A stretch of 64,000 nucleotides of DNA, taken from the NCBI RefSeq assembly GCF_040537815.1, contig NZ_JBEWSZ010000001.1:806001-870000 (forward strand), written 5' to 3'. This DNA is from Mesorhizobium shangrilense. GTDB lineage: Bacteria > Pseudomonadota > Alphaproteobacteria > Rhizobiales > Rhizobiaceae. Both the position numbers and the translations under genes were made by a program. Positions 1 through 9,847 of the stretch are shown in pieces (position 1 is the stretch's first letter; each line of letters opens with the position of its first letter). The notes beneath the pieces are model-generated. The model ran no database searches. It saw only the letters and a program-made list of their open reading frames with translations, and was not told the DNA's origin.

Positions 1-352
1 CAGCGGCAACCGGCTTGTCGGCATCGAAAAAGTGCCGGACCATGGCCAGCACCTTTGGATCGAGGCGCAGATATTCCGGCGCCCGACCGCCGGGGATGAC
101 CAGCGCGCCATAGGTTTCGACGTGGATGTCGTCGAAGGTGGCGTTGAGCGTGAAGTTATGGCCGCGTTTTTCCGAATAGGTCTGTGCACCTTCAAAATCG
201 TGGATCGACGTGGCGATGCTGTCGCCTGCCTTTTTGCCCGGGCAGACGGCATGCACGGTGTAGCCGCAGGCAAGCAAGGTCTGGAACGGGACCATGGTCT
301 CGTAGTCCTCGGCGTAGTCGCCCGTGATCATCAGAATTCTGGTATCCGGCAT
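1..352 (-). CDS. DJ-1/PfpI family protein (partial, 3' end outside window)
   Basis: The minus strand reads an open frame from ATG at 352 to the window edge, 117 codons. It starts [20 protein letters not shown] and contains [17 protein letters not shown], both typical of the class I glutamine amidotransferase-like fold of DJ-1/PfpI proteins (protease- or glyoxalase-like, stress related). The Cys-containing nucleophile elbow would lie beyond the window, so activity cannot be judged. It is divergent from the tetR gene at 518, with a strong palindrome between them, so it is a likely target of that regulator. The family call is firm; the substrate is unknown. Confidence 0.85.
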   Translation of the reverse strand, partial: MPDTRILMITGDYAEDYETMVPFQTLLACGYTVHAVCPGKKAGDSIATSIHDFEGAQTYSEKRGHNFTLNATFDDIHVETYGALVIPGGRAPEYLRLDPKVLAMVRHFFDADKPVAA

Positions 353-476
353 CTTGTTTCCTCCCGACAACAAAGCTGCCAAACCCTAGCGCAGAGGCAC
401 GCCGGGCAGGTATTATGCGTCTACTACCTCGGTCTTTTTCCGCATCGCCCCCTTGCGCATCGAGCCGGATTGCGCA

Positions 477-509
477 ATATGCCGAACCGTAACGTACGGT
501 ACGGCATAT
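477..509. promoter_or_regulatory. Probable TetR operator
   Basis: Two 15-base arms (477-491 and 495-509) are inverted copies matching at 14 of 15 positions, separated by 3 bases. The arms read ATATGCCGAACCGTA and TACGGTACGGCATAT. The site ends 8 bases before the tetR ATG and lies in the divergent gap with the PfpI gene, the usual place for an autoregulatory TetR site. Binding is inferred from position and symmetry. Confidence 0.7.
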
Positions 510-517
510 GAGGCCGC

Positions 518-1240
518 ATGCGATCCGTCGTTGAGCAGGAAGAAACCGTGTTGCAGGCGAACGCCGACATCGACAACAGCGAGGGGCTGACGGAGCGGCA
601 GAAGGCCGTTCTGGATGCGGCCTTGCGGCTGCTGGTCGAGGAGGGCGATCATCTGACGATGACCGCCGTGGCCCGGCGGGCAAGCTGCTCCAAGGAAACG
701 CTGTACAAATGGTTCGGCGACCGCGACGGGCTGCTGACGGCAACCGTGCAATGGCAGGCGTCCAAGGTGCGCGTGGCGCCCGTCGATGGCCGGGGGCTGG
801 ACCTTGCTTCGCTGACCGCGAGCCTGGAGCGCTTCGCGTCGGATTGGCTGAGCGTCATCTCGAGCGATACCTCGATCGCGCTCAACCGTGTGGCCGTCGG
901 TCATGCCGGTTCCGGCAAGGACAATCTTGGCGCCGTCGTGCTGGAGAATGGCCGCTTCGCGCTGGCCAAGCGGCTGAAGCCGGTGCTGGAAGCCGGCCGG
1001 CAGGCAGGGTTCCTCGATTTTCCGGACGCCGAGACGGCGTTCCGGACTTTCTTCGGGCTGGTCGCCCGCGACGTGCAGATCCGTCTGCTGCTCGGCGACC
1101 GGCTGGAATTGACTGATGCGACAATCGGCGGCGACGCCGCCCGGGCGACGCAGCAGTTTCTCGCTCTTCATGGAGCAAAAACCGGGCCACAAGGCCCCCT
1201 AGAGCCGGATGATTTCAGGTCAAGTCGACCTGAAATCTGA
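518..1240 (+). CDS. TetR family transcriptional regulator
   Basis: A 240-residue protein with an N-terminal TetR helix-turn-helix at about residues 24-70 (ILDAALRLL-like helix, then MTAVARRASCSKETLYKWF). The rest is a helical ligand-binding and dimerisation domain of usual size. It is a one-component repressor whose ligand cannot be read from sequence. It is divergent from the PfpI gene and preceded by a 33-bp palindrome, suggesting control of itself and that neighbour. A GTG at 548 behind an AGGAAG-like site is an alternative start. The last 13 or so residues are encoded by a palindromic repeat (1201-1250), and the stop lies inside it, so the native C-terminus may have been replaced. Confidence 0.88.
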   Translation: MRSVVEQEETVLQANADIDNSEGLTERQKAVLDAALRLLVEEGDHLTMTAVARRASCSKETLYKWFGDRDGLLTATVQWQASKVRVAPVDGRGLDLASLTASLERFASDWLSVISSDTSIALNRVAVGHAGSGKDNLGAVVLENGRFALAKRLKPVLEAGRQAGFLDFPDAETAFRTFFGLVARDVQIRLLLGDRLELTDATIGGDAARATQQFLALHGAKTGPQGPLEPDDFRSSRPEI

Positions 1241-1250
1241 ATCCGGCTCT
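1201..1250. repeat. Palindromic element overlapping the tetR 3' end
   Basis: A 50-base inverted repeat opens with AGAGCCGGAT and closes with ATCCGGCTCT, with an inner CAGGTCAAGTCGACCTG core. It holds the tetR stop codon (1238-1240). It may act as a transcription terminator as well as being a dispersed intergenic repeat of the rhizobial type. Confidence 0.7.
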
Positions 1251-1252
1251 AA

Positions 1253-2359
<1,107 letters not shown>

Positions 2360-2376
2360 TCGGCAAACCTGGGACA

Positions 2377-2410
2377 GCACAAGCCGGCGGAGCGATCCGC
2401 CGGCTTGTGC
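2377..2410. terminator. Bidirectional hairpin between ilvC and the PilZ gene
   Basis: A perfect 15-bp stem (GCACAAGCCGGCGGA / TCCGCCGGCTTGTGC) with a 4-base loop lies between two convergent genes. There is no long T run, so intrinsic termination is plausible but not certain. Confidence 0.65.
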
Positions 2411-2411
2411 A

Positions 2412-2696
2412 TCAGCCGTAGTGCCAGTGCGGCTTTGGTTCGGTGCCGGTGAACTCCACGCCGACACGGTCCTCGCGGCGCCAGCGCACCACCGCCTTGT
2501 AGCCTATGCCGTCGGTCGGAACGTAGAGCAGGAATTCGTCGGGCACGCGGGCGTCGATCGACACTTTCAGTTCCGCGCCGCCGGCATGCATGTTGCGCAC
2601 CGTGCATTTGACTTCGGAATTGGTGATGCCGGTGAGGATCGTCGCGCCCTTGAGGACGCGCTGCCTGCGCTTGTCTCTGTTTTCGTCATCGGCCAA
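2412..2696 (-). CDS. PilZ domain protein
   Basis: A 94-residue protein made almost entirely of a PilZ domain, the usual cyclic-di-GMP receptor module. The basic DKRRQR segment near the N-terminus corresponds to the RxxxR motif. NMHAGGAEL corresponds to the D/NxSxxG motif with the Ser replaced, so ligand binding may be weakened. A VGVEF strand follows. There is no signal peptide or partner domain, so it is probably a cytosolic adaptor. It is convergent with ilvC, and its target is unknown. Confidence 0.82.
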   Translation of the reverse strand: MADDENRDKRRQRVLKGATILTGITNSEVKCTVRNMHAGGAELKVSIDARVPDEFLLYVPTDGIGYKAVVRWRREDRVGVEFTGTEPKPHWHYG

Positions 2697-2826
2697 CGCA
2701 CAAATCCCAGGCGATCGTCGCAGTCAGCTGGCTTGATCCACAAGATGCATAGGCCTGCCAGATAAACAGAGCGTTATCGCCGATGGCGACGAAGAAATCT
2801 CGTCCTGCCAGCGGAGCCAAACAAAG

Positions 2827-2852
2827 ACGGCGCCGCATTTGCGCGGCGCCGT
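2827..2852 (-). terminator. Hairpin after the BA14K gene
   Basis: A 10-bp stem (ACGGCGCCGC / GCGGCGCCGT) with a 6-base loop lies 20 bases downstream of the BA14K stop. On the minus strand it is followed by the T-rich CTTTGTTTGG, consistent with an intrinsic terminator. Confidence 0.6.
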
Positions 2853-2871
2853 TGGCATTCATGAAGCCTGC

Positions 2872-3411
2872 TCAGCTATAGGGTGAATAGCACTGCTGGC
2901 GCGGGCCATTGTAGGGCTGGAAGCTGTTGTCATAGGCGCGATACGACCGATAACGATTATAGCACCATTGGACGTGTGCGCTGGAGAGCCGCCCTGCGCG
3001 ATAGTAGCGGCGAGGTGGCGGCGCATCGTAGTAGCCATTGTTGAGGGCGGCACCGAGGCCTAGACCCAATCCCAGGCCGAGGATCGCTGCCCCACCGTCG
3101 TCATAGTAGCCGCCGCCATAGTAGCGGCCGTGATTGCGCCAGTGCCGGCGACCGTTCCAGTTTCCGCCGCCGTTCCAGTTTCCGCCGCCGTTCCAATGTC
3201 GGCCGTTATTGTGCCGCCACTGCCATGCGCCGTTGTTGTTGCCACCAGCCCACCCGTCCCGGACCGGTATGATTTCGGGCGCCGCGTTCGCGGTCGGAAG
3301 AGGAACATTAGGTTGGATGATGGGGCCGGCCATCGACGGCGCGGACAGGCCTGATATGACACCCAGGGCCAAAAGCCCCGATCTGACAGTTGAAGAAAAG
3401 AGCGAAGTCAT
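2872..3411 (-). CDS. BA14K family protein (exported)
   Basis: A 179-residue secreted protein with an N-terminal signal segment ([19 protein letters not shown]). A low-complexity Gly/Asn/Trp-rich middle follows, with tandem WNGGGN units at about residues 74-88, then a Gly/Leu run ([10 protein letters not shown]). The C-terminal [19 protein letters not shown] segment and a second Cys near the end are the BA14K signature, known from a Brucella lectin-like antigen. It probably acts in the periplasm or cell envelope; its role here is unknown. Confidence 0.85.
   Translation of the reverse strand: MTSLFSSTVRSGLLALGVISGLSAPSMAGPIIQPNVPLPTANAAPEIIPVRDGWAGGNNNGAWQWRHNNGRHWNGGGNWNGGGNWNGRRHWRNHGRYYGGGYYDDGGAAILGLGLGLGLGAALNNGYYDAPPPRRYYRAGRLSSAHVQWCYNRYRSYRAYDNSFQPYNGPRQQCYSPYS
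3152..3195. repeat. 18-bp tandem repeat inside the BA14K gene
   Basis: Two exact 18-base units (CCGTTCCAGTTTCCGCCG at 3152-3169 and 3170-3187) are followed by a partial third. On the coding strand they give repeated NWNGGG hexapeptides. The unit length is a multiple of three, so copy number could vary without frameshift. Confidence 0.85.
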
Positions 3412-3606
3412 TGCAACTCTCCAAGAAATATACAGGCCCCACGCCTACCCTGGGAAGGGCCATGAAAGTGGACGTTTACATCTGAACGGAGGATGAACGG
3501 AAAGGTTCCGTCAACCATGACGGGAAAACCGTCAGGACCAATCGATGCTGTCGGACTGGTCCCGTGCACTTGTTTTCCGCTTCGCTTGCGGGCAAAGCTC
3601 CTCGCC

Positions 3607-4719
3607 ATGTCGCTGCGCCTTGCCACTTTCAATGTCGAGAACCTGATGAACAGGTTCGATTTTTCCGGATACCGCAACCAGCTCAACGAAGACCGCACGC
3701 TGGCGCTTTTCGATATCCAGAGCGAGGCCGAATACAGGATGCTGGAGCAGGCCCGCGCCATCGCCCAGTCCGACGACACGCGGCAACTGACGGCGCTGGC
3801 GATCGCGGCCACCCGCGCCGACATCATCTGCATGCAGGAGGTCGACAACATCGAGGCGCTGAAGGCCTTCGAATATGGCTATCTGTTCAAGATGGTGGGG
3901 CAAGGTTACCGCCAGAAATACACCACCGCTGGCAATGACTCTCGCGGAATCGACGTCGCCATCATGATGCGCAACGAGACAGTGCAGGGCCAGCCGATCG
4001 AATTCGTGCGCATGACCAGCCATGCCTATGTCACCTACGAGCAGTTCGGCCTGCAGACGCCGGAGCTTGAGGCCCTAGGCAACCAGGCCAATGAGCGCAT
4101 CTTCCGGCGCGACTGCCTGGAGATCGACGTGACAGTCGGCGGCGCGCCGCTGACGCTCTATCTCGTGCATTTCAAGTCGATGGGGCCGCCCCGCAACGGG
4201 CTCGACGGGCGCGAGGCGACGATGCCTGTGCGCATCGCCGAGGCGCAGGCCGTACGCCGCATCATCGAGGACCGCTTTGGCAAGGAGCACGCCGCCGACA
4301 AGCGCTGGGCGATCTGCGGCGACATGAACGACTATCGGCAGCGCGTGAAGATCGCCGGTGATTCCATCGATGGTTACCGCTTCGAGGTGGTCGATGAGAA
4401 CCAGTCCTGCATCAATGTGCTCACCGCCGGCGGCTTCTGCGAAAACGTGGTCGAACGACGGCCCGAAATGAACCGCTGGACCTTCTACCATACGCGTGGC
4501 CCGGAAGAGCGGCATCTGTGCCAGCTCGACTACATCCTGCTGTCGAAGGGGCTGGCCGCCAGGAATACGACCGCCGTTCCCGACATCATCCGCAACGGCC
4601 AGCCATGGCGCACCATCTTCCCGGCGGGCCAGGAGGTCGACCGCTTTCCACGCGCCGGCTGGGACCGGCCGAAGGCGTCGGACCATTGTCCGGTGGTGAT
4701 CGGCCTGGACATGGCCTGA
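3607..4719 (+). CDS. Endonuclease/exonuclease/phosphatase (EEP) family protein
   Basis: A 370-residue protein from ATG 3607. It carries the metal-dependent phosphoesterase motifs in order: LATFNVENL, ICMQEVDN (metal-binding Glu), SRGIDVAIMMRN, YLVHFKSM, CGDMNDY (catalytic Asp/Asn) and SDHCPVVIG (catalytic His). No signal peptide is seen from this start. The open frame extends upstream to 3493, but the added residues do not resemble the family, so 3607 is preferred. The substrate could be nucleic acid or a phosphodiester small molecule. It lies 20 bases upstream of the Nudix gene, so the two are probably cotranscribed. Confidence 0.83.
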   Translation: MSLRLATFNVENLMNRFDFSGYRNQLNEDRTLALFDIQSEAEYRMLEQARAIAQSDDTRQLTALAIAATRADIICMQEVDNIEALKAFEYGYLFKMVGQGYRQKYTTAGNDSRGIDVAIMMRNETVQGQPIEFVRMTSHAYVTYEQFGLQTPELEALGNQANERIFRRDCLEIDVTVGGAPLTLYLVHFKSMGPPRNGLDGREATMPVRIAEAQAVRRIIEDRFGKEHAADKRWAICGDMNDYRQRVKIAGDSIDGYRFEVVDENQSCINVLTAGGFCENVVERRPEMNRWTFYHTRGPEERHLCQLDYILLSKGLAARNTTAVPDIIRNGQPWRTIFPAGQEVDRFPRAGWDRPKASDHCPVVIGLDMA

Positions 4720-4739
4720 TCGTCGGACAGAAGGTGCCC

Positions 4740-5456
4740 ATGAGCTTCGACCTGCCGCGCAATGTCATTTTTCCCGTCGATGTCGTCGACGTCCGGCTCG
4801 ATCCCCGCCCGCATCCGTTCGCGCTCGCCAACGAACAAGCCATCGCCGACAACTGGCGGCGCGAGATATCAGCCAATCCGGCGCTGTTCGACGGCACGGT
4901 GGTGCTGCTCTCGGAACTCGGCTACCGGGACAATCGCCTTGTCGGCCGCTGTCATGCGGTCAACTACGCGACGTTCATGCTGTGGCGTAAGCGGCGTGAG
5001 AATTCGGGCGCCGAGCATGCCTATGCCCACGCGATGCTGGTCGCCGGCGACAATGCGCTGGTGGCGATCCGCATGGCCGCGCATACGGTCAATGCCGGCC
5101 GCGTCTATTTCGCCGCCGGCTCGTTCGAGCCGATCGATTTTCGCGACGGGTTGGTCGATGTCGACTTCAACATGATCCGCGAGGTAGGCGAAGAGACCGG
5201 GTTAGACCTGTCAGTTGCGGAGCGCGGCAAGCGCTACCACGCCATGTCGACCAGCAGCGGCACGGTGATTTTCCGGCGTTATCGCAAGACGGCCTCCGCC
5301 GACGAGATCGCAAGCCGCATCAGCGCCTTCGTCGCGACCGAGGAACAGCCGGAGATCGAAGGTCCTGTAATCATCCGCGATGCCGCCGACCTGCCGGAGG
5401 GGCTGATGGGGCATATGAAGCCGCTGATCGAGTGGCATTTCGCGGGCGGCGATTAG
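4740..5456 (+). CDS. Nudix hydrolase family protein
   Basis: A 238-residue protein with a Nudix box: the glycine of AAGSFEP, then REVGEETGLD at about residues 145-154, giving the metal-binding REXXEEXG core. The family hydrolyses nucleoside diphosphates linked to another moiety, and this substrate cannot be predicted. The long N-terminal part (about 100 residues before the box) resembles stand-alone Nudix proteins of rhizobia. Its last 17 codons are echoed in a diverged copy at 5514-5570. Confidence 0.8.
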   Translation: MSFDLPRNVIFPVDVVDVRLDPRPHPFALANEQAIADNWRREISANPALFDGTVVLLSELGYRDNRLVGRCHAVNYATFMLWRKRRENSGAEHAYAHAMLVAGDNALVAIRMAAHTVNAGRVYFAAGSFEPIDFRDGLVDVDFNMIREVGEETGLDLSVAERGKRYHAMSTSSGTVIFRRYRKTASADEIASRISAFVATEEQPEIEGPVIIRDAADLPEGLMGHMKPLIEWHFAGGD

Positions 5457-5513
5457 AATCCTGCCCCTGATCGCCTTGCGATCGTTCCAGGTGGCGACAA
5501 GGCCTGGCTGACA

Positions 5514-5570
5514 CTCATGGCGCACCCTGGGCTGCTGGTCGAGTGGCATTTCGCGAGTGGCTCTTCCTGA
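5514..5570 (+). pseudogene. Remnant of a second Nudix gene 3' end
   Basis: This stretch reads LMAHPGLLVEWHFASGSS then stop, matching the C-terminus of the upstream Nudix protein (LMGHMKPLIEWHFAGGD) at 11 or so of 17 positions. No credible Nudix box precedes it. It looks like the tail of a duplicated gene whose body was deleted, or a local tandem duplication. It overlaps the leader of the EamA gene. Confidence 0.55.
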
Positions 5571-5647
5571 ATTTGGTGGCGCCGGAACTAATGTGGGAGA
5601 GCGGGAACGCGCCCGGACAAGATCTCGCGGAATTGAATGGAACAACA

Positions 5648-6571
5648 ATGGACGTCAGACCGGGGCTGACACGCGCCACAATCATGCTCTCCGCTGGAAT
5701 GGCCCTGTCTGGGACGGCAGGTCTTTTTTCCATTCAGTCCGGTCAACCTACATTCAACGTCGTCTTTTTCCGTTGCCTCTTTGGTGCAATCGCCCTCGTT
5801 GGGTGGGCATCGCTACGCAAGGGATGGAAGAGCCTATTCATCACTCAGAGGTCGCTGTGGCCGCTTGTGCTGGTGAGCGGGATTTGCCTCGTGCTGAATT
5901 GGCTTGCCCTGTTTCAAGCCTTCAAAATGACGTCGATCGGATTTGCGACGATCATCTATCATCTGCAGCCATTCTGGATCGTGCTGGCTGGGGCATTGCT
6001 GCTCAAGGAGGGATTGTCTCGGCACAAATTGGGATGGATATGCATTGCGTTCCTCGGCCTCGTTCTCACGATCGTTCCGAAACTGGGTATGATGCGAGCG
6101 GATCATGATTGGCTGATCGGCGTCGGCCTCGCGCTTGCTGCGTCGCTGTTTTATGCGGCCACGACCTTGACAACCCGAGCCGTCAAGTCGGTCGACCCGG
6201 GAGTTCTCAGTGCCATTCATTGTCTGATCGGCGTCGTCGTTTTCGCGCCGTTCGTCAATCTGCCGGCGCTTCAAGGCGGCGACAATGTCATGTGGGTCTG
6301 GCTTGTCGGCCTTGGCGTCATCCATACCGGCGTCGTGTATGTACTGCTCTATTCGTCCTATCCCAAGCTTCCGATCGCGGTCATCGCGGCGGGATCTTTC
6401 TTGAATCCCGTAGTTGCCCTGTTGTCCGATTTTTTCGTGTTCGGCCGTTCGATAACAGCCATGCAAGGCGCCGGGCTGGTCCTTATCCTGCTTGCGGGAC
6501 TTGCCGTTAACCTTGGGTGGCCGTTCTTTTTCATCTCGGCGCGCAAGATCGCGCCGCCGCAGGAATCCTGA
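5648..6571 (+). CDS. EamA/DMT family inner-membrane transporter
   Basis: A 307-residue protein with about ten hydrophobic segments in two EamA halves, as in drug/metabolite exporters such as RhaT or YdcZ-like permeases. Start 5648 is preferred because the first membrane segment begins about 10 residues later. The longer frame from 5543 would prepend residues overlapping the Nudix remnant. Motifs such as VFFRCLFGAIAL and FWIVLAGALLLKEG fit the family. The substrate is unknown, probably an amino acid or metabolite. It is convergent with the MacB-like permease. Confidence 0.85.
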   Translation: MDVRPGLTRATIMLSAGMALSGTAGLFSIQSGQPTFNVVFFRCLFGAIALVGWASLRKGWKSLFITQRSLWPLVLVSGICLVLNWLALFQAFKMTSIGFATIIYHLQPFWIVLAGALLLKEGLSRHKLGWICIAFLGLVLTIVPKLGMMRADHDWLIGVGLALAASLFYAATTLTTRAVKSVDPGVLSAIHCLIGVVVFAPFVNLPALQGGDNVMWVWLVGLGVIHTGVVYVLLYSSYPKLPIAVIAAGSFLNPVVALLSDFFVFGRSITAMQGAGLVLILLAGLAVNLGWPFFFISARKIAPPQES

Positions 6572-6628
6572 GCGGCTGGTCCTCGCTAGGGGCCGGCGGC
6601 TCGTTTGGTTGCGCCCGTCGACGCTTGC

Positions 6629-7846
6629 TCACTCGTGCCGCAACGCGTCGATTGGATCGAGGCGGGCGCCGCGCAGCGCCGGGAAGAAGCCGAACACCAT
6701 GCCGATCAGCGCCGAAAAGCCGACTGCGAGCACGATGACCGCCGGGCTCGGCGCGAAGGGTATAGACAGCGTCAGCGAGGCCAGCCCAGCCAGTGACAGG
6801 CCGATCAGGATGCCGATGATGCCGCCGAGCAGCGACAGCACCGTGGCCTCGACCAGAAACTGGATGAGGATGTGCTTTTCATGCGCGCCGATGGCGAGCC
6901 TGATGCCGATCTCGCGCGTGCGCTCGGTGACGGACACAAGCATGATGTTCATGATGCCGATGCCGCCGACGAGCAGGCTGACGCCGGCGACGGCGCCCAG
7001 CATGCCGGTCATGGTGGTGGTGGCGCTGGCCATGGCGTCGGCGATCTGGGTCATGTCACGAATGGCGAAATCGCTCTCGCGGTCGGGCGTGACGCGTCTG
7101 ATATCGCGCAATATGTCCTCGACGCGTGGCTGCAACTCCGTCGTCGGGGTCTGATCGTCGGCGGCGACATAGATGCTGTCGATGTTGCGGTTGCCGGCGA
7201 CGCGGCGCTGATAGGCGGCGAGTGGCATCAGCACGATGTTGTCCTGGTCCTGGCCGAAGCCGGTATAGCCCTTCGGCTCGAGCAGGCCGATGATCTTGCA
7301 GGAGGTGCGGTTGACGCGGATGATCTCGCCTTCCGGGTCGCCGGCGCCGAAGAATTGCTGGCGCACCGTTTCGCCGATCAGGCAGACGCCCGTGCCCGAG
7401 CGGGTTTCCGAATCGCTGAACGGCCGGCCCGAGACGAGCTTCCAGTCGCGGGCATCGAGATAGGCACTGGTTGTGCCGGTGACGCCGGATGTCAGGCTTT
7501 CCGTGCCGAAGATGACGCGGACCTGCTTTTGCGAGGCCGGAGCGATGGCGCGTGCGCCGGTGAGATGCGTGACAAGTGCCGTCACGTCCTTCTCTGCGAG
7601 CGGCCGCACCACCTGGTCGAGCCCTCCCGGCCCGCCCGGGCCGGCGGGGCGACCGGCGCGGATCACCAGCAGGTTGCTGCCGAGCTTGGAGATGTCGGCC
7701 TTGACCTTCTCGGTGGTGCCGGAGCCGATGGTCAGCATGGCAATGACGGCGGCGACGCCGATGACGATGCCAAGCAGGGTCAGGAAAGAGCGCAGCACGT
7801 TGCGGCGAACGGAGCGCAGGGAGAGGCGGACGGTTTCCCAGATCAT
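6629..7846 (-). CDS. MacB-like ABC transporter permease
   Basis: A 405-residue FtsX/MacB-type permease. One membrane helix lies near residues 20-42 (FLTLLGIVIGVAAVIAMLTI), a large periplasmic MacB core covers about 45-270, and three C-terminal helices include the conserved VTERTREIGIRLAIGA segment. It works with the ATPase and periplasmic adaptor encoded upstream, with which its ATG overlaps by 4 bases (ATGA, 7843-7846). Such tripartite systems export macrolides, peptides or siderophores; this substrate is unknown. Confidence 0.92.
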   Translation of the reverse strand: MIWETVRLSLRSVRRNVLRSFLTLLGIVIGVAAVIAMLTIGSGTTEKVKADISKLGSNLLVIRAGRPAGPGGPGGLDQVVRPLAEKDVTALVTHLTGARAIAPASQKQVRVIFGTESLTSGVTGTTSAYLDARDWKLVSGRPFSDSETRSGTGVCLIGETVRQQFFGAGDPEGEIIRVNRTSCKIIGLLEPKGYTGFGQDQDNIVLMPLAAYQRRVAGNRNIDSIYVAADDQTPTTELQPRVEDILRDIRRVTPDRESDFAIRDMTQIADAMASATTTMTGMLGAVAGVSLLVGGIGIMNIMLVSVTERTREIGIRLAIGAHEKHILIQFLVEATVLSLLGGIIGILIGLSLAGLASLTLSIPFAPSPAVIVLAVGFSALIGMVFGFFPALRGARLDPIDALRHE

Positions 7847-8553
7847 GGTTGGGCCTCCTCCATATGCCTGATGTCGGAGGCGACATGGCCGTCGAGGAAG
7901 CGGATCGTGCGCCCGGCATATTCGGCGACGTCAGGCTCGTGCGTGACCATGGCGATGGTCAGGCCCAGTTCCCGGTTCAGCCGCGTCAGCAATTCCATGA
8001 TCTCATGCGTGCGTGCTGTGTCGAGGTTGCCGGTCGGCTCGTCGGCGACCAGAAGGGTCGGGCGGGTGACGATGGCGCGCGCGATCGCCACGCGCTGCTG
8101 CTGGCCGCCGGAAAGCTCGGCGGGCGTATGGTGCTCGCGGCCGACAAGACCGACCTCCGCCAGTGCTTTCATGGCAAGCGCGCGTCGCTCGGCGGCCGGG
8201 ACGCCGCGATAGATCAGCGGCAGTTCGACATTTTCAGCCGCCGTTGTGCGCGGCAGGAGGTTGTAGCCCTGGAAGACGAAGCCGATGTAGAGGTTGCGCA
8301 GCATGGCGCGGCGATTGCGGTCCAGCCGGCCGGCATCCAGTCCCATGAAGCTGTAGGTTCCGGCGGTTGGCGTGTCGAGGCAGCCGATGATGTTCATCGC
8401 CGTCGATTTGCCCGAGCCGGACGGGCCCATGATGGCCACGAACTCGCTGCGGCGGATGGCAAGATTGACGCCGGCCAGCGCATGGACACGGGCCTCGCCC
8501 TGGCCATAGCTCTTCCAGACCCTGTCGAAGGTGATGAGCACGGGATCGGTCAC
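7843..8553 (-). CDS. MacB-like ABC transporter ATP-binding protein
   Basis: A 236-residue ATPase of the LolD/MacB family. Walker A is GPSGSGKST near residue 40, the signature is [14 protein letters not shown], and Walker B is [13 protein letters not shown]. It powers the permease of the same operon. ATPase and permease are separate proteins here, whereas E. coli MacB fuses them. The stop overlaps the permease start by 4 bases, which implies coupled translation. Confidence 0.93.
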   Translation of the reverse strand: MTDPVLITFDRVWKSYGQGEARVHALAGVNLAIRRSEFVAIMGPSGSGKSTAMNIIGCLDTPTAGTYSFMGLDAGRLDRNRRAMLRNLYIGFVFQGYNLLPRTTAAENVELPLIYRGVPAAERRALAMKALAEVGLVGREHHTPAELSGGQQQRVAIARAIVTRPTLLVADEPTGNLDTARTHEIMELLTRLNRELGLTIAMVTHEPDVAEYAGRTIRFLDGHVASDIRHMEEAQP

Positions 8554-8557
8554 GATG

Positions 8558-9847
8558 TCAGCTTCTCAGCTGGGACGCGGTGATGACCTGCGCGCCCTCG
8601 TCGAGACCGGAGGTGATCTCGGTCAATTCGCCATCCGTGGAGCCGATCTTGACGCTGACCGGGCGGGGTTTCCCGCCCTCCAGTACGTAGAGCGTCCGCG
8701 ATCCGTCGGTTGGCGCCTTCGTCTGGGGTGGCCGGTTGCCGCCGGGCCGTCTCATGCCGCCGGTGAACAGGTCGCTCAGGCTCCAGCCGCGTGCCGCCTG
8801 CTGCGCCGGCCGGTAGCGAAACGCCGAGGCCGGCACGGTGAGCACGCCCTTGGCCTGCTTCGTCACCACCGAAACGGTGGCGGTCATGCCGGGCCGCAAC
8901 AGAAGCTCGCCATTGTCGACGTCGAACCGGGCATCATAGGTAACGACGCCGTCGGTGGTGACCGATGCATAGGAAATGTCGCGGATCTCCGCGTTGAATG
9001 GCCGTTCCGGGAAGGCATCGACGGTGAAGCGCGCATGCTGGCCAGGCTTGACCGCGCCGATATCGGCCTCGTCGACCGCCGCTTTCAGTTCCATGTTCCT
9101 GAGATCGGCGGCGATGATGAACAGCACGGGTGCCTGCAGCGAGGAGGCCACCGTCTGGCCAGGATCGACCGAGCGTGTCAGCACGATGCCGTCGATGGGC
9201 GCATAGATGGTGCTCTTGGCGAAGTCGGTCTGCTGCGCCTTCAGGTCGGCCCTGGCGATGGCCAGGCTGGCCTCGGCGCTGTCGAGCGCCGCCTTGGCGC
9301 GGTCGCGCGTGGCGGTCGCCGCTTCAAGCGACTGGTTGGTCGCCATGCCGCGCCTGGTGAGCTCGGTGGCGCGCACCAGTGCCGCCTCGTTTTCCTTCAG
9401 CGTGACCGTGGCGTCCTCGAGATTGGCGGCTGCCGCCTTGGCGGAGGCCTCGGCGCGCTCGATCTGCACCTCGAGCTTGGACGTATCGAGGGCTGCCAGC
9501 ACGTCGCCCTTCCTGACCTGCTGGTTCTCCTTGGCCGAGACCGAGCGAACGACGCCGGACAGTTCGCTGGAAATATCGACCTGGGTGAGGGGCTGCAGCG
9601 TTCCCGTGGCGGATACCTCGACCGTCAGGTCGGCGACCGAGGCCGAAATCGTGGTATAATCGATCCTGGAGGGAGACGCCGCGTACCACTGGTAGCCGGC
9701 GACGCCCGCGATCATGACGGCAAGCGCCAGCACGGCGTAAAGCCAGCCGCGCCGCCGCTTCCGGTTCAGGCCTTTGCGGTCGAGCCCCAGTGCCTTCTCT
9801 ATGGTTGAATCCGATTCCGCCCTTGGCGGATTGACAATCTGGTCCAT
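8558..9847 (-). CDS. MacA-like periplasmic adaptor subunit (HlyD/RND type)
   Basis: A 429-residue membrane fusion protein. A single N-terminal membrane anchor lies near residues 37-55. It is followed by a lipoyl half-motif, a long coiled-coil hairpin (about 100-200, rich in Ala/Glu/Lys), the second lipoyl half (STIYAPIDGIVLTRSVDPGQ) and beta-barrel domains. It links the inner-membrane MacB-like pump to an outer-membrane channel, which is not encoded nearby. It is the first gene of the operon, 4 bases upstream of the ATPase. Confidence 0.92.
   Translation of the reverse strand: MDQIVNPPRAESDSTIEKALGLDRKGLNRKRRRGWLYAVLALAVMIAGVAGYQWYAASPSRIDYTTISASVADLTVEVSATGTLQPLTQVDISSELSGVVRSVSAKENQQVRKGDVLAALDTSKLEVQIERAEASAKAAAANLEDATVTLKENEAALVRATELTRRGMATNQSLEAATATRDRAKAALDSAEASLAIARADLKAQQTDFAKSTIYAPIDGIVLTRSVDPGQTVASSLQAPVLFIIAADLRNMELKAAVDEADIGAVKPGQHARFTVDAFPERPFNAEIRDISYASVTTDGVVTYDARFDVDNGELLLRPGMTATVSVVTKQAKGVLTVPASAFRYRPAQQAARGWSLSDLFTGGMRRPGGNRPPQTKAPTDGSRTLYVLEGGKPRPVSVKIGSTDGELTEITSGLDEGAQVITASQLRS

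Noticed and set aside
6872..9808. Two long plus-strand open frames (6872-8212 and 8531-9808)
   Set aside because: They lie antisense to the MacAB-like operon, have Asp/Gly/Ala/His-rich nonsense composition and match no family. They are GC-rich shadows.
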